Positions 25,788 to 35,736 of a stretch of 64,000 nucleotides of DNA are shown here, piece by piece. The translations under genes were made by a program, and so were the position numbers. The stretch is taken from positions 1-64,000 of the forward strand of contig NZ_CABPTO010000001.1 in the NCBI RefSeq assembly GCF_902460355.1, given 5' to 3'. Positions within the stretch are counted from its first letter, which is position 1. The number at the start of each line of letters is the position of its first letter. The notes beneath the pieces were generated by a model that saw only the letters and a list, made by a program, of their open reading frames with translations, was not told where the DNA came from and did not search any database. The DNA is from Streptococcus sp. Marseille-P6264. Lineage in GTDB: Bacteria > Bacillota > Bacilli > Lactobacillales > Streptococcaceae.

Positions 25788-27989
25788 TTAGGGACTGGCA
25801 CTTGAACTGGAGGAGCTAGAAGAGCTAGAAGATTCTCCGCTAGTTCCCTCTTCGCTGCTAGTGCTAGAGTGAAATTGTTCTGGGTGAAGTGCTCGATAAC
25901 TTGGTGAATTAAAGAGATCCACAGAAGACACACCGCCACGTTTTGAATAAAGGCTAGTCGATTGGTCACCTTTTTCTTTCTCAATGGCCTTGAGGGCTTT
26001 CAAAGAGTTGATGTAGTTGTAATCATCAGGATTGACTTTGCCTAGGTTATTGCCCGTATAAAAGCGGAATAGATCCCCCGTCTGAATAGCATCGCTCATC
26101 TTCAGCTGTGTATTTGCGGCTGTTCGGATAGCTTCTAGTTCAGCTGTTGTTGACTCGTCTGGCAGAGTGATCTCCTCACCAGTTTGTGTGTTGTAAATGC
26201 GGCCGCTATAACTTGTATATTTTGGTGTTACAAAGTTATTGGTTGATCGGAAAGCCACGATTTGCTGGTGCTGAGGTGAGAGGAGGTCTTGCCCAACTTG
26301 GAGGTAATTTTTGGAGTCAATTCCCAATAAATGCTCCAAGGTTGGCAGCATATCGATTTGTCCGCCAAAGGTATCGATGATTTTTCCCTTTTCCATTCCA
26401 GGTATCACGACCATGTATGGCACTCTCTGTAACATAGCATTGTCATAGCTAGACCATGTCTCAGAATTTTTATTGATCAAAGGCGCCAGAGCTGGATTAC
26501 GAGAATTAGAAATTCCATAGTGGTCGCCGTAAAGGACAATAATTGAATTTTCATACAGTCCAGCTTCTTTTAGGTAGTCAAAGAAGGCTTTGACAGCTGA
26601 GTCGAGGTAGTTTGCTGTTGCAAAATAGCCATTGATGGTTTCGTCTTTGGTATCTGCCAGTGGGAAACCAATCTCATCGCCAATCAAGCTGGTCGTATAA
26701 GGATAGTGATTAGAGACGGTGATGTATTTGGCATAGAAAGGCTGCTGCAAATGTTCCAGATACTTGATGGAATCTTTGAACATAATTTTATCGTTCAAGC
26801 CATACTGGAAGGAGTTGGTCTCATCTTGCTTGGTAAAGTAAGATGCATCGAAGAAATAATTATAGCCCCATTGCTTATAGGCAGTGTTGCGATTCCAGAA
26901 GCTACCTGTATTTCCATGGAAAACAGCAGATGTGTAGTCTCCATTTTTTGATAGGATAAAAGGTGCTGCTTGTTGGGTATTAGTACCGCCATAGTTTACC
27001 ATGAAGGAGCCTTGGTTGAGACCAAAGAGACCTGTTTCAATCATGGTCTCAGCATCGGAAGTCTTTCCAGCCTTAACCTGATTAAAGATATTTGAAAAAG
27101 CTAAAGTTGAGTTGGAGTGGTAAAGGGAGTTGAGGAAAGGCGTAACTTCATATTCCTTTCCCTCTATCTGCAGTTTATAATCAATCAGAAACTGCTGGAA
27201 GCTTTCTAGATGGACATAGATAACATTGCGACCTTTGGCAATGCCGTAGTATTCAGAGTTTGGCTCGGCATAGTGGGATTGGATATATTGTTCAACAGGC
27301 TCTAGATCCTTGGCAGAGGCTTTGGAACGCTCTTTATTAGCAGCATAGGTTTGATTAGCACTGTAGCCGAGAAAGGCAGGAAGACCAAGAGCGCGAACGA
27401 CATAGTAATTTGAAAATCCGCGTGTCAGGAGCTCAGGACGATCAATTTCTGCTAGGAAAAGATTGGCCGAAAAGAGCATCGCTGATAGGGACGTTACAGC
27501 AAAGCTGGCGCGGAAATTAAACCTACGATGATCCAAGCGGATATATTTTTTATAAAAAAGCCAGCCTAGAATTGGGAAATCAATGATATAGATAGCATCC
27601 CAAGGGCGGAAGAGCTCCATGGCTGCGGCTCCGAGACCTGCAGACACCTTACTGGAGGCCAACATAGTATTGACTGTCACAAAGTCGGTAAACTCACGGT
27701 AGTAGATGGAGTTTGAGACCAACCAGACAAAGAGCATGATGTAGATAGCCGTGCTGACACAATAAAAAAGCTTAGTCGGCTTGATATAAAGAGCGAGTCC
27801 AATCAGTAAAAGTCCAATTGGGAAAGGGTTAATCAGAGCCAGAAAAATTTGATAGGCTCCTTGGATATCTAAATTAAAATCAACGGTATAAGCCCACATG
27901 GTTTTTAACCAATAAATCGTGAGCAAGCTCAAGACGAAACCGAGCCTTGTACTCATAAAATTGAGTAAATTCTTGGTTATTTTTTTCAC
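25788..27989 (-). CDS. ltaS: Lipoteichoic acid synthase LtaS
   Basis: Polymerises glycerol phosphate from phosphatidylglycerol on the outer membrane face. Five N-terminal helices (to about residue 200) precede the extracellular sulfatase domain with HLESFQQF (metal Glu near 262), KTSDAET (nucleophile Thr near 310), WNRNTAYKQWGY and YGDHYGIS. I chose the GTG at 27989, with AAGGAAG 9 nt upstream, over the ATG at 28055, giving 733 residues. The tail carries an unusual serine-rich stretch (about the last 25 residues). Converges with pulA. Confidence 0.93.
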   Translation of the reverse strand: MKKITKNLLNFMSTRLGFVLSLLTIYWLKTMWAYTVDFNLDIQGAYQIFLALINPFPIGLLLIGLALYIKPTKLFYCVSTAIYIMLFVWLVSNSIYYREFTDFVTVNTMLASSKVSAGLGAAAMELFRPWDAIYIIDFPILGWLFYKKYIRLDHRRFNFRASFAVTSLSAMLFSANLFLAEIDRPELLTRGFSNYYVVRALGLPAFLGYSANQTYAANKERSKASAKDLEPVEQYIQSHYAEPNSEYYGIAKGRNVIYVHLESFQQFLIDYKLQIEGKEYEVTPFLNSLYHSNSTLAFSNIFNQVKAGKTSDAETMIETGLFGLNQGSFMVNYGGTNTQQAAPFILSKNGDYTSAVFHGNTGSFWNRNTAYKQWGYNYFFDASYFTKQDETNSFQYGLNDKIMFKDSIKYLEHLQQPFYAKYITVSNHYPYTTSLIGDEIGFPLADTKDETINGYFATANYLDSAVKAFFDYLKEAGLYENSIIVLYGDHYGISNSRNPALAPLINKNSETWSSYDNAMLQRVPYMVVIPGMEKGKIIDTFGGQIDMLPTLEHLLGIDSKNYLQVGQDLLSPQHQQIVAFRSTNNFVTPKYTSYSGRIYNTQTGEEITLPDESTTAELEAIRTAANTQLKMSDAIQTGDLFRFYTGNNLGKVNPDDYNYINSLKALKAIEKEKGDQSTSLYSKRGGVSSVDLFNSPSYRALHPEQFHSSTSSEEGTSGESSSSSSSSSSSASP

Positions 27990-28035
27990 AGAAAGATACT
28001 TCCTTGTCTTATTTCCTAAAAATTCTCTTTTTCTA

Positions 28036-28044
28036 AGTATATCA
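28036..28044 (-). promoter_or_regulatory. Extended -10 promoter of ltaS
   Basis: Minus strand TGATATACT (TATACT at 28036-28041). The rest of 28045-28310, between the two divergent starts, is AT-rich and shows no gene. Confidence 0.5.
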
Positions 28045-28314
28045 CAATTTTTCAAGTTGAGGAAAAATTGAGGTGATTTAGTGTTTAGTTTATTTTATTT
28101 GTAAAGTAATTTAATAAGGGCAATTATTTCCTAGCTTCAATATTGTTCGCAAACATACCTAAGATTAGACAGGATTTGTTTCATGATAGATAGTGGAAAG
28201 TGTGAGTAGGGGAAGCTTACTCAAAAGCCGCCTGATAAAATAAATATTTAATATATAAAATGTTGGAAATTTCTTCTACTAAAACAAGTAATATGTGAAA
28301 ATAATAAATATGCT

Positions 28315-28343
28315 TTGAGAATTTTCACAATATTTGGTATAAT
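28315..28343 (+). promoter_or_regulatory. Promoter of the methyltransferase gene (leaderless arrangement)
   Basis: -35 TTGAGA (28315-28320), 17-bp spacer, extended -10 TGGTATAAT (hexamer 28338-28343), 7 nt before ATG 28351. Confidence 0.65.
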
Positions 28344-28350
28344 AATGCTT

Positions 28351-29514
28351 ATGAAGAAACTTACTGTTAATAAACAGACAGAGGAAAAGTTGAGAAAAGG
28401 GATTTTAGTTCTAGATAAGAATGATTTTCCAACTCTTTCATTCACCGATCAATGTGTGGAATTGCATAGTCAGCAGGGGAAGTTCTTGGGAACAGCTTAT
28501 CTCTCCTTACAAAATAAGGGACTTGGCTGGCTGATTTCCCATGCCAAGGTAGAGCTGAACTCAGCCTTCTTTCAACATTTGTTTGAAAAAGCTAAAGACA
28601 AGCGTTTCTATTACCGTCATGCGGAGGATACGACAGCCTATCGCCTGTTTAACCAAGAAGGTGACGGTTTTGGCGGTTTTACAGTTGATGTCTACGAGAA
28701 ATATGCCGTTTTCTCTTGGTACAATTCCTTTGTTTTTTTAATCAAGGATCAGATAGTGGATGCTTTCCAGCAGGTATTTCCTGAGGTCGTTGGAGCTTAC
28801 GAGAAGATTCGCTTCAAGGGCTTGGACTATGAGTCTGCCCATCTCTACGGAGCTGAAGCGCCAGCCTATTTTACGGTTTTAGAGAATGGCGTGCGCTATC
28901 AAGTCTTCATGAATGATGGCCTGATGACTGGGATTTTTCTAGACCAGCATGAGGTGCGGGGGAGTCTGGTTGACGGCTTAGCTAGCGGAAAAAGCCTGCT
29001 CAATATGTTTTCTTATACAGCGGCTTTCTCGGTGGCAGCTGCCATGGGCGGTGCCAGCCAAACAACTTCGGTGGATTTGGCTAAGCGTAGTCGTGAGCTT
29101 TCCCAGGCACATTTTGAAGCCAATGGTTTAGATTTAGAGCCCCATCGTTTCGTGGTCATGGATGTCTTTGATTATTTCAAATACGCCAAGCGTCACGAGT
29201 TGAAGTATGATGTGATTGTCTTAGATCCGCCGAGCTTTGCTCGCAATAAAAAGCAGACCTTCTCTGTTGCGAAAGATTACCATCGTTTGGTTGCTCAGGC
29301 CTTGGAAATCTTGAGTCCAAAAGGAACATTGATTCTCTCGACCAACGCAGCTAATGTTTCTAAAAGTAAGTTTAAAAAAGAAATTGAAAAAGGATTTGCA
29401 GGAGTCCCTCACCGCTATCTAGCGGAATATGGTCTACCAGCAGACTTTGTATACAATAAGAAAGATGAGAATAGTAACTACCTCAAGGTATTTACAATTA
29501 AGGTGGACAAATGA
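28351..29514 (+). CDS. Class I rRNA (cytosine-C5) methyltransferase, RlmI-like
   Basis: 387-residue SAM-dependent enzyme. Domains: N-terminal PUA-like RNA-binding domain (about 1-75), a central EEHEC-like region, and a Rossmann methyltransferase with SAM loop [16 protein letters not shown] and catalytic [10 protein letters not shown]. The RlmI branch modifies 23S rRNA; the exact nucleotide here is not shown. Start ATG 28351 follows the promoter directly without a Shine-Dalgarno. Its stop overlaps aroD (ATGA), making it the first gene of the shikimate transcript. Confidence 0.88.
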   Translation: MKKLTVNKQTEEKLRKGILVLDKNDFPTLSFTDQCVELHSQQGKFLGTAYLSLQNKGLGWLISHAKVELNSAFFQHLFEKAKDKRFYYRHAEDTTAYRLFNQEGDGFGGFTVDVYEKYAVFSWYNSFVFLIKDQIVDAFQQVFPEVVGAYEKIRFKGLDYESAHLYGAEAPAYFTVLENGVRYQVFMNDGLMTGIFLDQHEVRGSLVDGLASGKSLLNMFSYTAAFSVAAAMGGASQTTSVDLAKRSRELSQAHFEANGLDLEPHRFVVMDVFDYFKYAKRHELKYDVIVLDPPSFARNKKQTFSVAKDYHRLVAQALEILSPKGTLILSTNAANVSKSKFKKEIEKGFAGVPHRYLAEYGLPADFVYNKKDENSNYLKVFTIKVDK

Positions 29515-30188
29515 AATTAGTCGTTTCAATCATGCCCAGAAGTTTAGAAGAGGCTAAAGCAATTGATGTGAGTCGTTATGATGATGCTGATATTATCGAA
29601 TGGCGCGCGGACTTTTTGCCGAAAGAGAGCATTCTCAACGTTGCTCCTGCTATTTTCGAGAAATTTGCTGGTCGTGAATTGCTCTTCACGCTGCGAAGTC
29701 GCGGAGAAGGTGGCGAAATTGATCTGTCAGATGATGAATATGTTGCTCTTATCAAAGAAGTAGCCAATTTTTATTCGCCAGACTATGTTGATTTTGAATA
29801 CTATTCGCATAAGGAAAAATTCGAAGAAATGCTCGAGTTTCCAAATTTAGTTCTCAGTTATCATAATTTCGAGGAAACGCCTGAAAATATGATGGAAATT
29901 TTGTCAGAATTGACGAGTTTGGCACCCAAAGTGGTCAAAGTTTCTGTCATGGCGCATAATGAGCAGGATGTCCTGGATCTGATGAACTATACTCGTGGAT
30001 TTAAGATTTTGAACCCTGAACAAGAGTATGTGACCATTTCTATGGGGAAAGTCGGAAAGATTTCTCGCTTAGCTGCAGATTTGACAGGTTCGAGCTGGTC
30101 TTTTGCTAGTGTTGAGCAGCCGAGTGCACCAGGTCAGGTTTCCCTAGCAAACATGAAGGTTGTGCGGGAGATTTTAAATGAAAATTAA
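29511..30188 (+). CDS. aroD: Type I 3-dehydroquinate dehydratase
   Basis: Third step of the shikimate pathway, cytosolic, through a Schiff-base Lys. 225 residues with His118 ([11 protein letters not shown]) and Lys143 ([10 protein letters not shown]) as the catalytic pair and EWRADF near 30. Length is typical of type I enzymes. ATGA overlap with the upstream methyltransferase and an 11-base overlap with aroE indicate coupled translation. Confidence 0.95.
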   Translation: MKLVVSIMPRSLEEAKAIDVSRYDDADIIEWRADFLPKESILNVAPAIFEKFAGRELLFTLRSRGEGGEIDLSDDEYVALIKEVANFYSPDYVDFEYYSHKEKFEEMLEFPNLVLSYHNFEETPENMMEILSELTSLAPKVVKVSVMAHNEQDVLDLMNYTRGFKILNPEQEYVTISMGKVGKISRLAADLTGSSWSFASVEQPSAPGQVSLANMKVVREILNEN

Positions 30189-31032
30189 TGGCCATACTCG
30201 TCTAGCAGCAGTGGTTGCTAAGCCGATTAAGCATAGTATTTCACCATTTATTCATAATACTGCCTTTGAGAAGACTGCTGTCAATGGTGTCTACCTTGCT
30301 TGGGAAATTGAAGCAGAGGATTTAGAAGCGACCGTTGCTAATATCCGAAGGTATGATATGTTTGGGATAAATTTGTCAATGCCCTACAAGCAGGAGGTCA
30401 TCCAGTATCTTGATGAATTGGCTCCCAGTGCCCGTCTTATCGGAGCTGTGAATACAGTGGTGAATAAAAATGGTACATTGATAGGATATAATACGGATGG
30501 CAAGGGATTTTTTAAGAGCTTGCCGTCTTTTGCTATTCAGGGCAAAAAAATGACCATTTTAGGTGCTGGAGGAGCCGCGACAGCTATTATCGCTCAAGCT
30601 GCTTTGGATCAAGCGGAAGAAATCTTTGTCTTTACTCGGCATGCTTCCTATGATAAGACCGTCAGCAAGATGGTAGCAATCAGTCGCCAAACTAAGAGCA
30701 GGATTCAGGTGTTGAGCTTGGAAGACTCAGCTCTTCTGCAGGAGAAAATTAACCAATCAGACCTGTTGGTCAATGGAACAAGTGTGGGTATGGATGGCAT
30801 CAACATGCCACTGCCTGAACAGATTGAGCTATCGAGACAGATTTTAGTTGCGGATGTGATTTACAAACCTTTTGAAACACCTTTTTTAAAGTGGGCTCGA
30901 AGTCAGAAGGTAGAGGCAGTGAATGGTCTAGGTATGTTGCTTTATCAGGCAGCAGAAGCTTTCGAGCTTTGGACAGGCCAATCTATGCCCTGTCAAGAAA
31001 TTTGGCAGCAGCTAGAAGCTCTGTATAAATAG
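30178..31032 (+). CDS. aroE: Shikimate dehydrogenase
   Basis: NADPH-dependent reduction of 3-dehydroshikimate to shikimate. 284 residues: substrate domain with [13 protein letters not shown] and SMPYKQ (catalytic Lys), then a Rossmann domain with GAGGAATAI (about 123-131), and the C-terminal NGLGMLLYQ. Overlaps aroD. Confidence 0.95.
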   Translation: MKINGHTRLAAVVAKPIKHSISPFIHNTAFEKTAVNGVYLAWEIEAEDLEATVANIRRYDMFGINLSMPYKQEVIQYLDELAPSARLIGAVNTVVNKNGTLIGYNTDGKGFFKSLPSFAIQGKKMTILGAGGAATAIIAQAALDQAEEIFVFTRHASYDKTVSKMVAISRQTKSRIQVLSLEDSALLQEKINQSDLLVNGTSVGMDGINMPLPEQIELSRQILVADVIYKPFETPFLKWARSQKVEAVNGLGMLLYQAAEAFELWTGQSMPCQEIWQQLEALYK

Positions 31033-31046
31033 TCAATCTTACTCAG

Positions 31047-31066
31047 CTGCTCTATAGGTAGAGCAG
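31047..31066 (+). other. Perfect hairpin in the aroE-aroB gap
   Basis: CTGCTCTA-TAGG-TAGAGCAG, an 8-bp stem with a 4-base loop, 8 nt before AAGGAGG of aroB. No T run follows, so it is not a terminator; it may stabilise or tune the downstream message. Confidence 0.5.
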
Positions 31067-31085
31067 GAAAAATAAGGAGGCACTT

Positions 31086-32153
31086 ATGGAATTAAATGTA
31101 AATCTCCCTCATCATCCCTATGATATTACCATCGAAAAAGGAGCCTTATCTCAGGCTGGAGACTGGCTAAGCCAGCTTTGGCAGCCTCAGAAGGTGGTCA
31201 TCATCACGGACAATCGAGTGGCTCGACTCTATGCGGAAAAGGTCAAGCTGAGCTTAGAGGCAGCTGGGTTTGAGGCTTTTGTCTTTGACTTTTTGGAGGG
31301 CGAAGCCAGCAAGAACTTAAAGACGGTTAACAAGGCCTATGAATTCTTGGTCAAAGTTGGTCTGACCCGTAGTGATGGCATTGTAGCCTTGGGTGGTGGC
31401 GTTGTTGGTGATTTGGCAGGATTTGTTGCTTCGACCTACATGCGGGGGATTCATTTCGTGCAGATTCCGACCAGTCTGACAGCTCAGGTGGACTCCTCTA
31501 TCGGTGGTAAGACAGGTGTCAATACGCCTTGGGCCAAGAATATGGTCGGGACTTTTACCCAGCCTGACGGAGTTCTGATTGACCCTGAAGTTTTGCAGAC
31601 CTTGGGCCAGCGGGAATTGATTGAAGGTATGGGCGAGGTAGTCAAATACGGCTTGATTGAGGATAAGGAACTCTGGGATGAGCTTTCGGAAATGGATGGC
31701 AGTTCTGAGTCGATTTTGGAGCATGCGGAGAGCATCATCTACCATTCCTGCGATGTCAAGCGTAAGATTGTGGTCGAGGACGAGCTGGATAATGGCGTCC
31801 GCCTCTATCTGAATTTCGGCCATACTATTGGGCACGCTATTGAAGCGACAGCGGGCTATGGAAAGGTCATGCACGGTGAAGCTGTGGCGATTGGCATGGT
31901 ACAAGTTTCCCGCGTCGCTGAAAAGAAAGGCCTTATGCCAGCTGGGATTACAGAAGACATCATCCGTATGAGTCAGAAGTTTGGCTTGCCGGTGGATTAC
32001 CAGCCATGGAATGAGAATGCTCTCTATCAGGCCCTGACCCATGATAAGAAAGCTAGAGGCAACTCTATCAAACTAGTACTGGTGCCTGAGCTGGGTTCGG
32101 CTAGCATTCACCAGATTCCGCTGGAAGAGATGAAAGAATTTCTGAAGAAATAA
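31086..32153 (+). CDS. aroB: 3-dehydroquinate synthase
   Basis: Second shikimate step, converting DAHP to 3-dehydroquinate with NAD and a divalent metal. 355 residues: [19 protein letters not shown] and [19 protein letters not shown] (about 120-145), metal ligands in [16 protein letters not shown] and [10 protein letters not shown]. Strong Shine-Dalgarno AAGGAGG. Fourth gene of the transcript that begins with the methyltransferase. Confidence 0.96.
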   Translation: MELNVNLPHHPYDITIEKGALSQAGDWLSQLWQPQKVVIITDNRVARLYAEKVKLSLEAAGFEAFVFDFLEGEASKNLKTVNKAYEFLVKVGLTRSDGIVALGGGVVGDLAGFVASTYMRGIHFVQIPTSLTAQVDSSIGGKTGVNTPWAKNMVGTFTQPDGVLIDPEVLQTLGQRELIEGMGEVVKYGLIEDKELWDELSEMDGSSESILEHAESIIYHSCDVKRKIVVEDELDNGVRLYLNFGHTIGHAIEATAGYGKVMHGEAVAIGMVQVSRVAEKKGLMPAGITEDIIRMSQKFGLPVDYQPWNENALYQALTHDKKARGNSIKLVLVPELGSASIHQIPLEEMKEFLKK

Positions 32154-32175
32154 GTGCCAGATGGAGTTTAAGACG

Positions 32176-32228
32176 ATTGGACAGTTTGGATAAAAATAGA
32201 CAGAATGTCCGATTTTTCCATCCCAGAA
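32176..32228 (+). terminator. Candidate internal terminator/attenuator between aroB and aroC
   Basis: ATTGGACA/TGTCCGAT stem (32176-32183 with 32216-32223, one G-T pair) followed by TTTTTCC, in the 88-base gap before aroC. It would allow partial read-through. Confidence 0.5.
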
Positions 32229-32241
32229 TAGGAGAAAATGT

Positions 32242-33408
32242 ATGAGATACTTAACAGCAGGAGAATCGCACGGACCTCGTCTGACAGCCATTATTGAGGG
32301 AGTGCCAGCTGGTCTTCCTCTGACCGCTGACTATATCAATGCTGAGCTCAAGCGCCGTCAGGGTGGATACGGCCGCGGTGCCCGTATGAAGATTGAGAGT
32401 GACCAAGTTGATATTACCTCTGGAGTTCGGCATGGTTTGACTATGGGCGGTCCCATTACCCTCAATGTTACAAATCTGGATCATCAGAAGTGGCTGGAGA
32501 TTATGAGTGCGGCGGATGTGGATGAAAAGAAAAAAGGACTACGCAAGATTACCAAACCACGCCCTGGCCATGCGGACTTGGTCGGAGGTATGAAATACCG
32601 CTTTGACGATTTGCGAAATTCCCTAGAGCGTTCTTCTGCCCGTGAAACGACCATGCGTGTAGCAGTCGGAGCAGTAGCCAAGCGCTTACTGGAAGAAATC
32701 GGTGTAGAGGTTGCCAGTCATATCGTGACCTTTGGCGGTATTGATATCGATGTACCAGACAATCTGACTGTAGCAGAAATCAAGGAAAGAGCTGCCCAGT
32801 CTGAGGTTTCCATTGTCAATCCCGAGCGCGAAGAAGAAATCAAGGCCTACATTGATCAGATTAAGAAAGATGGCGATACCATCGGAGGTGTCATTGAGAC
32901 TGTTGTTGGCGGTGTGCCGGTCGGTCTGGGCTCCTATGTCCAATGGGACAAGAAGCTGGATGCCAAGATCGCTCAGGGAGTCGTGTCCATCAATGCTTTC
33001 AAGGGAGTTGAGTTTGGCGTGGGCTTTGAAGCCGGCCGTCTCAAGGGCAGTCAAGTCATGGATGAAATCCTCTGGTCTGAGGAAGATGGCTTCACTCGCA
33101 GGACCAATAATCTAGGCGGCTTTGAGGGCGGTATGACCAATGGTCAGCCAATCGTGGTGCGAGGTGTCATGAAGCCCATTCCAACCCTTTACAAGCCACT
33201 GATGAGCGTGGATATTGAGACCCACGAGCCTTATAAGGCGACAGTGGAACGGAGCGATCCTACGGCTCTGCCAGCGGCGGGTGTTGTCATGGAAAGCGTG
33301 GTGGCAACAGTTTTAGCCACCGAAGTCCTAGAGAAGTTCTCTTCGGACAATCTGGAAGAACTAAAGGATGCGGTAGTCCGCCATCGGGAATTTGTCAAGA
33401 ACTTTTAG
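32242..33408 (+). CDS. aroC: Chorismate synthase
   Basis: Last common step to chorismate, needing reduced FMN. 388 residues beginning [17 protein letters not shown], with [27 protein letters not shown] and the C-terminal [13 protein letters not shown], all signatures of the family. Shine-Dalgarno AGGAG. 16 bases before tyrA. Confidence 0.97.
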   Translation: MRYLTAGESHGPRLTAIIEGVPAGLPLTADYINAELKRRQGGYGRGARMKIESDQVDITSGVRHGLTMGGPITLNVTNLDHQKWLEIMSAADVDEKKKGLRKITKPRPGHADLVGGMKYRFDDLRNSLERSSARETTMRVAVGAVAKRLLEEIGVEVASHIVTFGGIDIDVPDNLTVAEIKERAAQSEVSIVNPEREEEIKAYIDQIKKDGDTIGGVIETVVGGVPVGLGSYVQWDKKLDAKIAQGVVSINAFKGVEFGVGFEAGRLKGSQVMDEILWSEEDGFTRRTNNLGGFEGGMTNGQPIVVRGVMKPIPTLYKPLMSVDIETHEPYKATVERSDPTALPAAGVVMESVVATVLATEVLEKFSSDNLEELKDAVVRHREFVKNF

Positions 33409-33424
33409 AAGTAAGGAGAAGGGC

Positions 33425-34531
33425 ATGGAGAGAAAAACAGTCTATATCGCAGGTCTGGGGCTGATTGGAGCTTCCTTGGCTCTGGGCATCAGGCGAGCTC
33501 ATCCTGAAATAGAGATTCTTGGCTACAATCGCAGTGAAGAATCGCGCAGAGTTGCATTAGAGCGGGGAATGGTAGATCGGGTAACGGATGATTTTGCGGC
33601 CTTTGCTCCATTGGCTGATGTGATTATTCTGGCTGTGCCCATCAAGCAGACCATAGCATTTATCAAGGAATTAGCGGAGCTGAACCTGAAGGAAAATGTT
33701 ATCATCTCAGATGCTGGATCGACTAAATCGGAAATTGTGGCGGCCGCAGAAAGATATCTGCAAAATAAAGCTGTCCGCTTTGTCGGTGCTCATCCTATGG
33801 CTGGAAGTCACAAGACCGGAGCCAAGGCCGCCCATGTCACCCTCTTTGAAAATGCCTATTATATCTTCACCCCCTCTAGCCTGACCAAGCCTGGTACGCT
33901 TGAGGAAATGCAGGACTTACTGAGTGGTCTTAATGCCCGTTTTATCCAGGTGGACGCAGCCGAGCATGACCGAGTGACCAGTCAAATCAGTCATTTTCCG
34001 CATATCTTAGCCTCCAGCCTTATGGAGCAAGCGGCAGCTTATAGCCAAGAGCATGAGCTGACCCAGTCTTTTGCAGCTGGTGGTTTTCGCGATATGACAC
34101 GGATTGCAGAGAGTGAGCCAGGTATGTGGACCTCTATCCTCTTGACAAATCCTGAAGCCATTTTGGAGCGGATGGAAGATTTTAAAAACCAGCTAGACAA
34201 GGTTGCCGCAGCGGTTGAGGCTAAGGACGAGACAGCTATCTGGGAATTTTTCGACCGAGGCCGGCAAAGCCGCAAGCAGATGGAAATTCATAAGCGGGCT
34301 GGTGTGGATAGCTTTTATGACCTCTTTATCAACGTTCCTGATGAAGAAGGAGCCATTCTTGGTGTGCTAGAATTACTAAGAGGAACTTCCGTCGTCAATA
34401 TCCGTATCAACGAGGAAAACCGCGAAGATACCCACGGTATTCTGCAAATTACCTTTAAAAATCGCCAAGACTTGGAAAAATCTGCTAAAATAGTAAGAGA
34501 AAATACTGTTTATGAAGTATTTTTGGACTAA
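33425..34531 (+). CDS. tyrA: Prephenate dehydrogenase
   Basis: Tyrosine branch: NAD-dependent oxidative decarboxylation of prephenate. 368 residues with the dinucleotide motif GLGLIG (10-15), HPMAGSHKTG (about 121-130), SQISHFPHILA, and a C-terminal ACT-like domain (about 295-368) for feedback control. ATG 33425 follows AAGGAGAAGG; the longer frame from 33392 overlaps aroC needlessly. Confidence 0.94.
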   Translation: MERKTVYIAGLGLIGASLALGIRRAHPEIEILGYNRSEESRRVALERGMVDRVTDDFAAFAPLADVIILAVPIKQTIAFIKELAELNLKENVIISDAGSTKSEIVAAAERYLQNKAVRFVGAHPMAGSHKTGAKAAHVTLFENAYYIFTPSSLTKPGTLEEMQDLLSGLNARFIQVDAAEHDRVTSQISHFPHILASSLMEQAAAYSQEHELTQSFAAGGFRDMTRIAESEPGMWTSILLTNPEAILERMEDFKNQLDKVAAAVEAKDETAIWEFFDRGRQSRKQMEIHKRAGVDSFYDLFINVPDEEGAILGVLELLRGTSVVNIRINEENREDTHGILQITFKNRQDLEKSAKIVRENTVYEVFLD

Positions 34532-34549
34532 AAAGAAATGGAGAATCTT

Positions 34550-34885
34550 ATGACAAATATCTATGATTTAGCCAATGAACTCAGTCGTGGACTTCGCGAA
34601 ATGCCAGAATACAAAGCCGTAGTAGAAAGCAAGCAGGCTATCAATGCGGACAGTGAAGCCAAAGCTATTTTTGATGACTACCTAGCTTTCCAGAAAGAGC
34701 TGCAGCAACTGGCTCAAACAGGTCAAATGCCGACTCCAGACATTCAGGAAAAAATGCAGAGTTTTGGAGATAAAATTCAAGGTAATGATTTATTATCAGC
34801 TTTCTTTAATAGGCAGCAACAGCTTTCTATCTACTTGTCTGATATTGAACGGATTATTTTTGAACCGATTCAGGAACTATTCTAA
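34550..34885 (+). CDS. YlbF/YmcA-family (UPF0342) protein
   Basis: 111-residue helical protein ([15 protein letters not shown] start, [11 protein letters not shown] end). Relatives in Bacillus (YlbF, YmcA) form complexes that affect RNase Y and development; a role in RNA decay here is inferred. The ATG at 34550 is preceded by GGAGAATCTT; the earlier ATG at 34538 is less likely. Last gene before the transcript's terminator. Confidence 0.85.
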   Translation: MTNIYDLANELSRGLREMPEYKAVVESKQAINADSEAKAIFDDYLAFQKELQQLAQTGQMPTPDIQEKMQSFGDKIQGNDLLSAFFNRQQQLSIYLSDIERIIFEPIQELF

Positions 34886-34910
34886 TAGAGAAATTTCGAA
34901 GATTAGATGA

Positions 34911-34945
34911 AACCAAGAAGCCGGATTTGGCTTTCTTGGTTTTTC
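34911..34945 (+). terminator. Terminator of the shikimate/tyrA transcript
   Basis: AACCAAGAAGCC paired with GGCTTTCTTGGTT (one bulge), then TTTTCT. Confidence 0.75.
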
Positions 34946-35071
34946 TGTGGCTTAGAAAGGCTATTAAGGCTGGGAATGAACATTCTTAGCGTAACATTCA
35001 GAGTCTGCATTTTTGGCTCTCTATAAAATCAGATTATAGCAACAATTAAAAGATATTGGCTCCGTTTTCTA

Positions 35072-35100
35072 TTTACTATTGGCCCAAAGGTTGATATAAT
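35072..35100 (+). promoter_or_regulatory. Promoter of the thioesterase gene
   Basis: -35 TTTACT (35072-35077), 17-bp spacer, extended -10 TGATATAAT (hexamer 35095-35100). Confidence 0.65.
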
Positions 35101-35105
35101 AATCA

Positions 35106-35119
35106 AAAAAGCGCTTACA
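35106..35119 (-). promoter_or_regulatory. Candidate cre (CcpA) operator
   Basis: Minus strand TGTAAGCGCTTTTT fits the catabolite-responsive element core (TGWAARCGYT) and lies over the start point, a repressing position. Confidence 0.5.
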
Positions 35120-35142
35120 AGAAAAAATTGAAAGGAACTGGT

Positions 35143-35628
35143 ATGACTTTAGAAACAAGAAAGATTGCTATTCAAGATACATACGGCGACCGTTTTCAAC
35201 ATTGCTGGGGCTGTGGCCCTAAGAATAAGCTAGGCCTGCATTTAAAGACTTATCCTAGTTTGGATGGGAAGGAATGTATCACTAGAATAAGACCAGAATC
35301 TCACTATACTGGTGGTGTGCCGGCCAATCTCTTTGGTGGCATGATTGCTATGATTTTTGATTGCCATGGAACGGCTTCAGCAGCTTGGTTTGCCCATCAA
35401 GAAAAAGGCTTGGACTTGACCCAAGATACAGTCATTGGACGCTTTATCACAGCCCGCTTAGAAGTTGATTACCAGAGCCCGACGCCCATTGACCAGGAAA
35501 TCATCGTCACTTCGCGGCTTGAGGAGTTGGGAGTAAGGAAAGCTATTATAGTGATGGAGATGTCGGTGGCAGGACAGCCAAGAGCCAAGGCTAAAATGGT
35601 GGCAGTTGCAGTGAAAGATCATATGTAG
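35143..35628 (+). CDS. PaaI-family hotdog thioesterase
   Basis: 161-residue hotdog-fold protein, probably an acyl-CoA thioesterase. Seen: NLFGGMIAMIFDCHGTASA (about 67-85), matching the helix with the catalytic acid, and FITARLEVDYQSPTPI. An N-terminal CWGCGPKN motif is typical of this branch. ATG 35143 follows AAAGGAACTGGT. Single gene with its own promoter and a possible CcpA site; substrate unknown. Confidence 0.82.
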   Translation: MTLETRKIAIQDTYGDRFQHCWGCGPKNKLGLHLKTYPSLDGKECITRIRPESHYTGGVPANLFGGMIAMIFDCHGTASAAWFAHQEKGLDLTQDTVIGRFITARLEVDYQSPTPIDQEIIVTSRLEELGVRKAIIVMEMSVAGQPRAKAKMVAVAVKDHM

Positions 35629-35634
35629 TTAAAC

Positions 35635-35664
35635 TCCCTTGGTGCCTTATATCAAGGGAATTTC
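35635..35664 (+). terminator. Weak terminator after the thioesterase
   Basis: TCCCTTG/CAAGGGA stem (35635-35641 with 35653-35659) with a short T-rich tail. Confidence 0.45.
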
Positions 35665-35694
35665 AGCATCTTTGGAGTAATTTTATCTTGATTT

Positions 35695-35723
35695 TTGCAA
35701 TTAGGACATTATTTTGGTATAAT
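35695..35723 (+). promoter_or_regulatory. Promoter of ssrA
   Basis: -35 TTGCAA (35695-35700), 17-bp spacer, extended -10 TGGTATAAT (hexamer 35718-35723). Confidence 0.75.
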
Positions 35724-35736
35724 AGTTACTTGTCTT

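Noticed and set aside
25721..25984. 87-codon open frame overlapping the 3' end of ltaS
   Set aside because: It is on the same strand in another frame and is explained by the Ser-rich codons of ltaS; no ribosome site or family.
31317..32042. 241-codon antisense frame within aroB
   Set aside because: It is the mirror of a strongly coding gene; no start signal and no recognisable protein.
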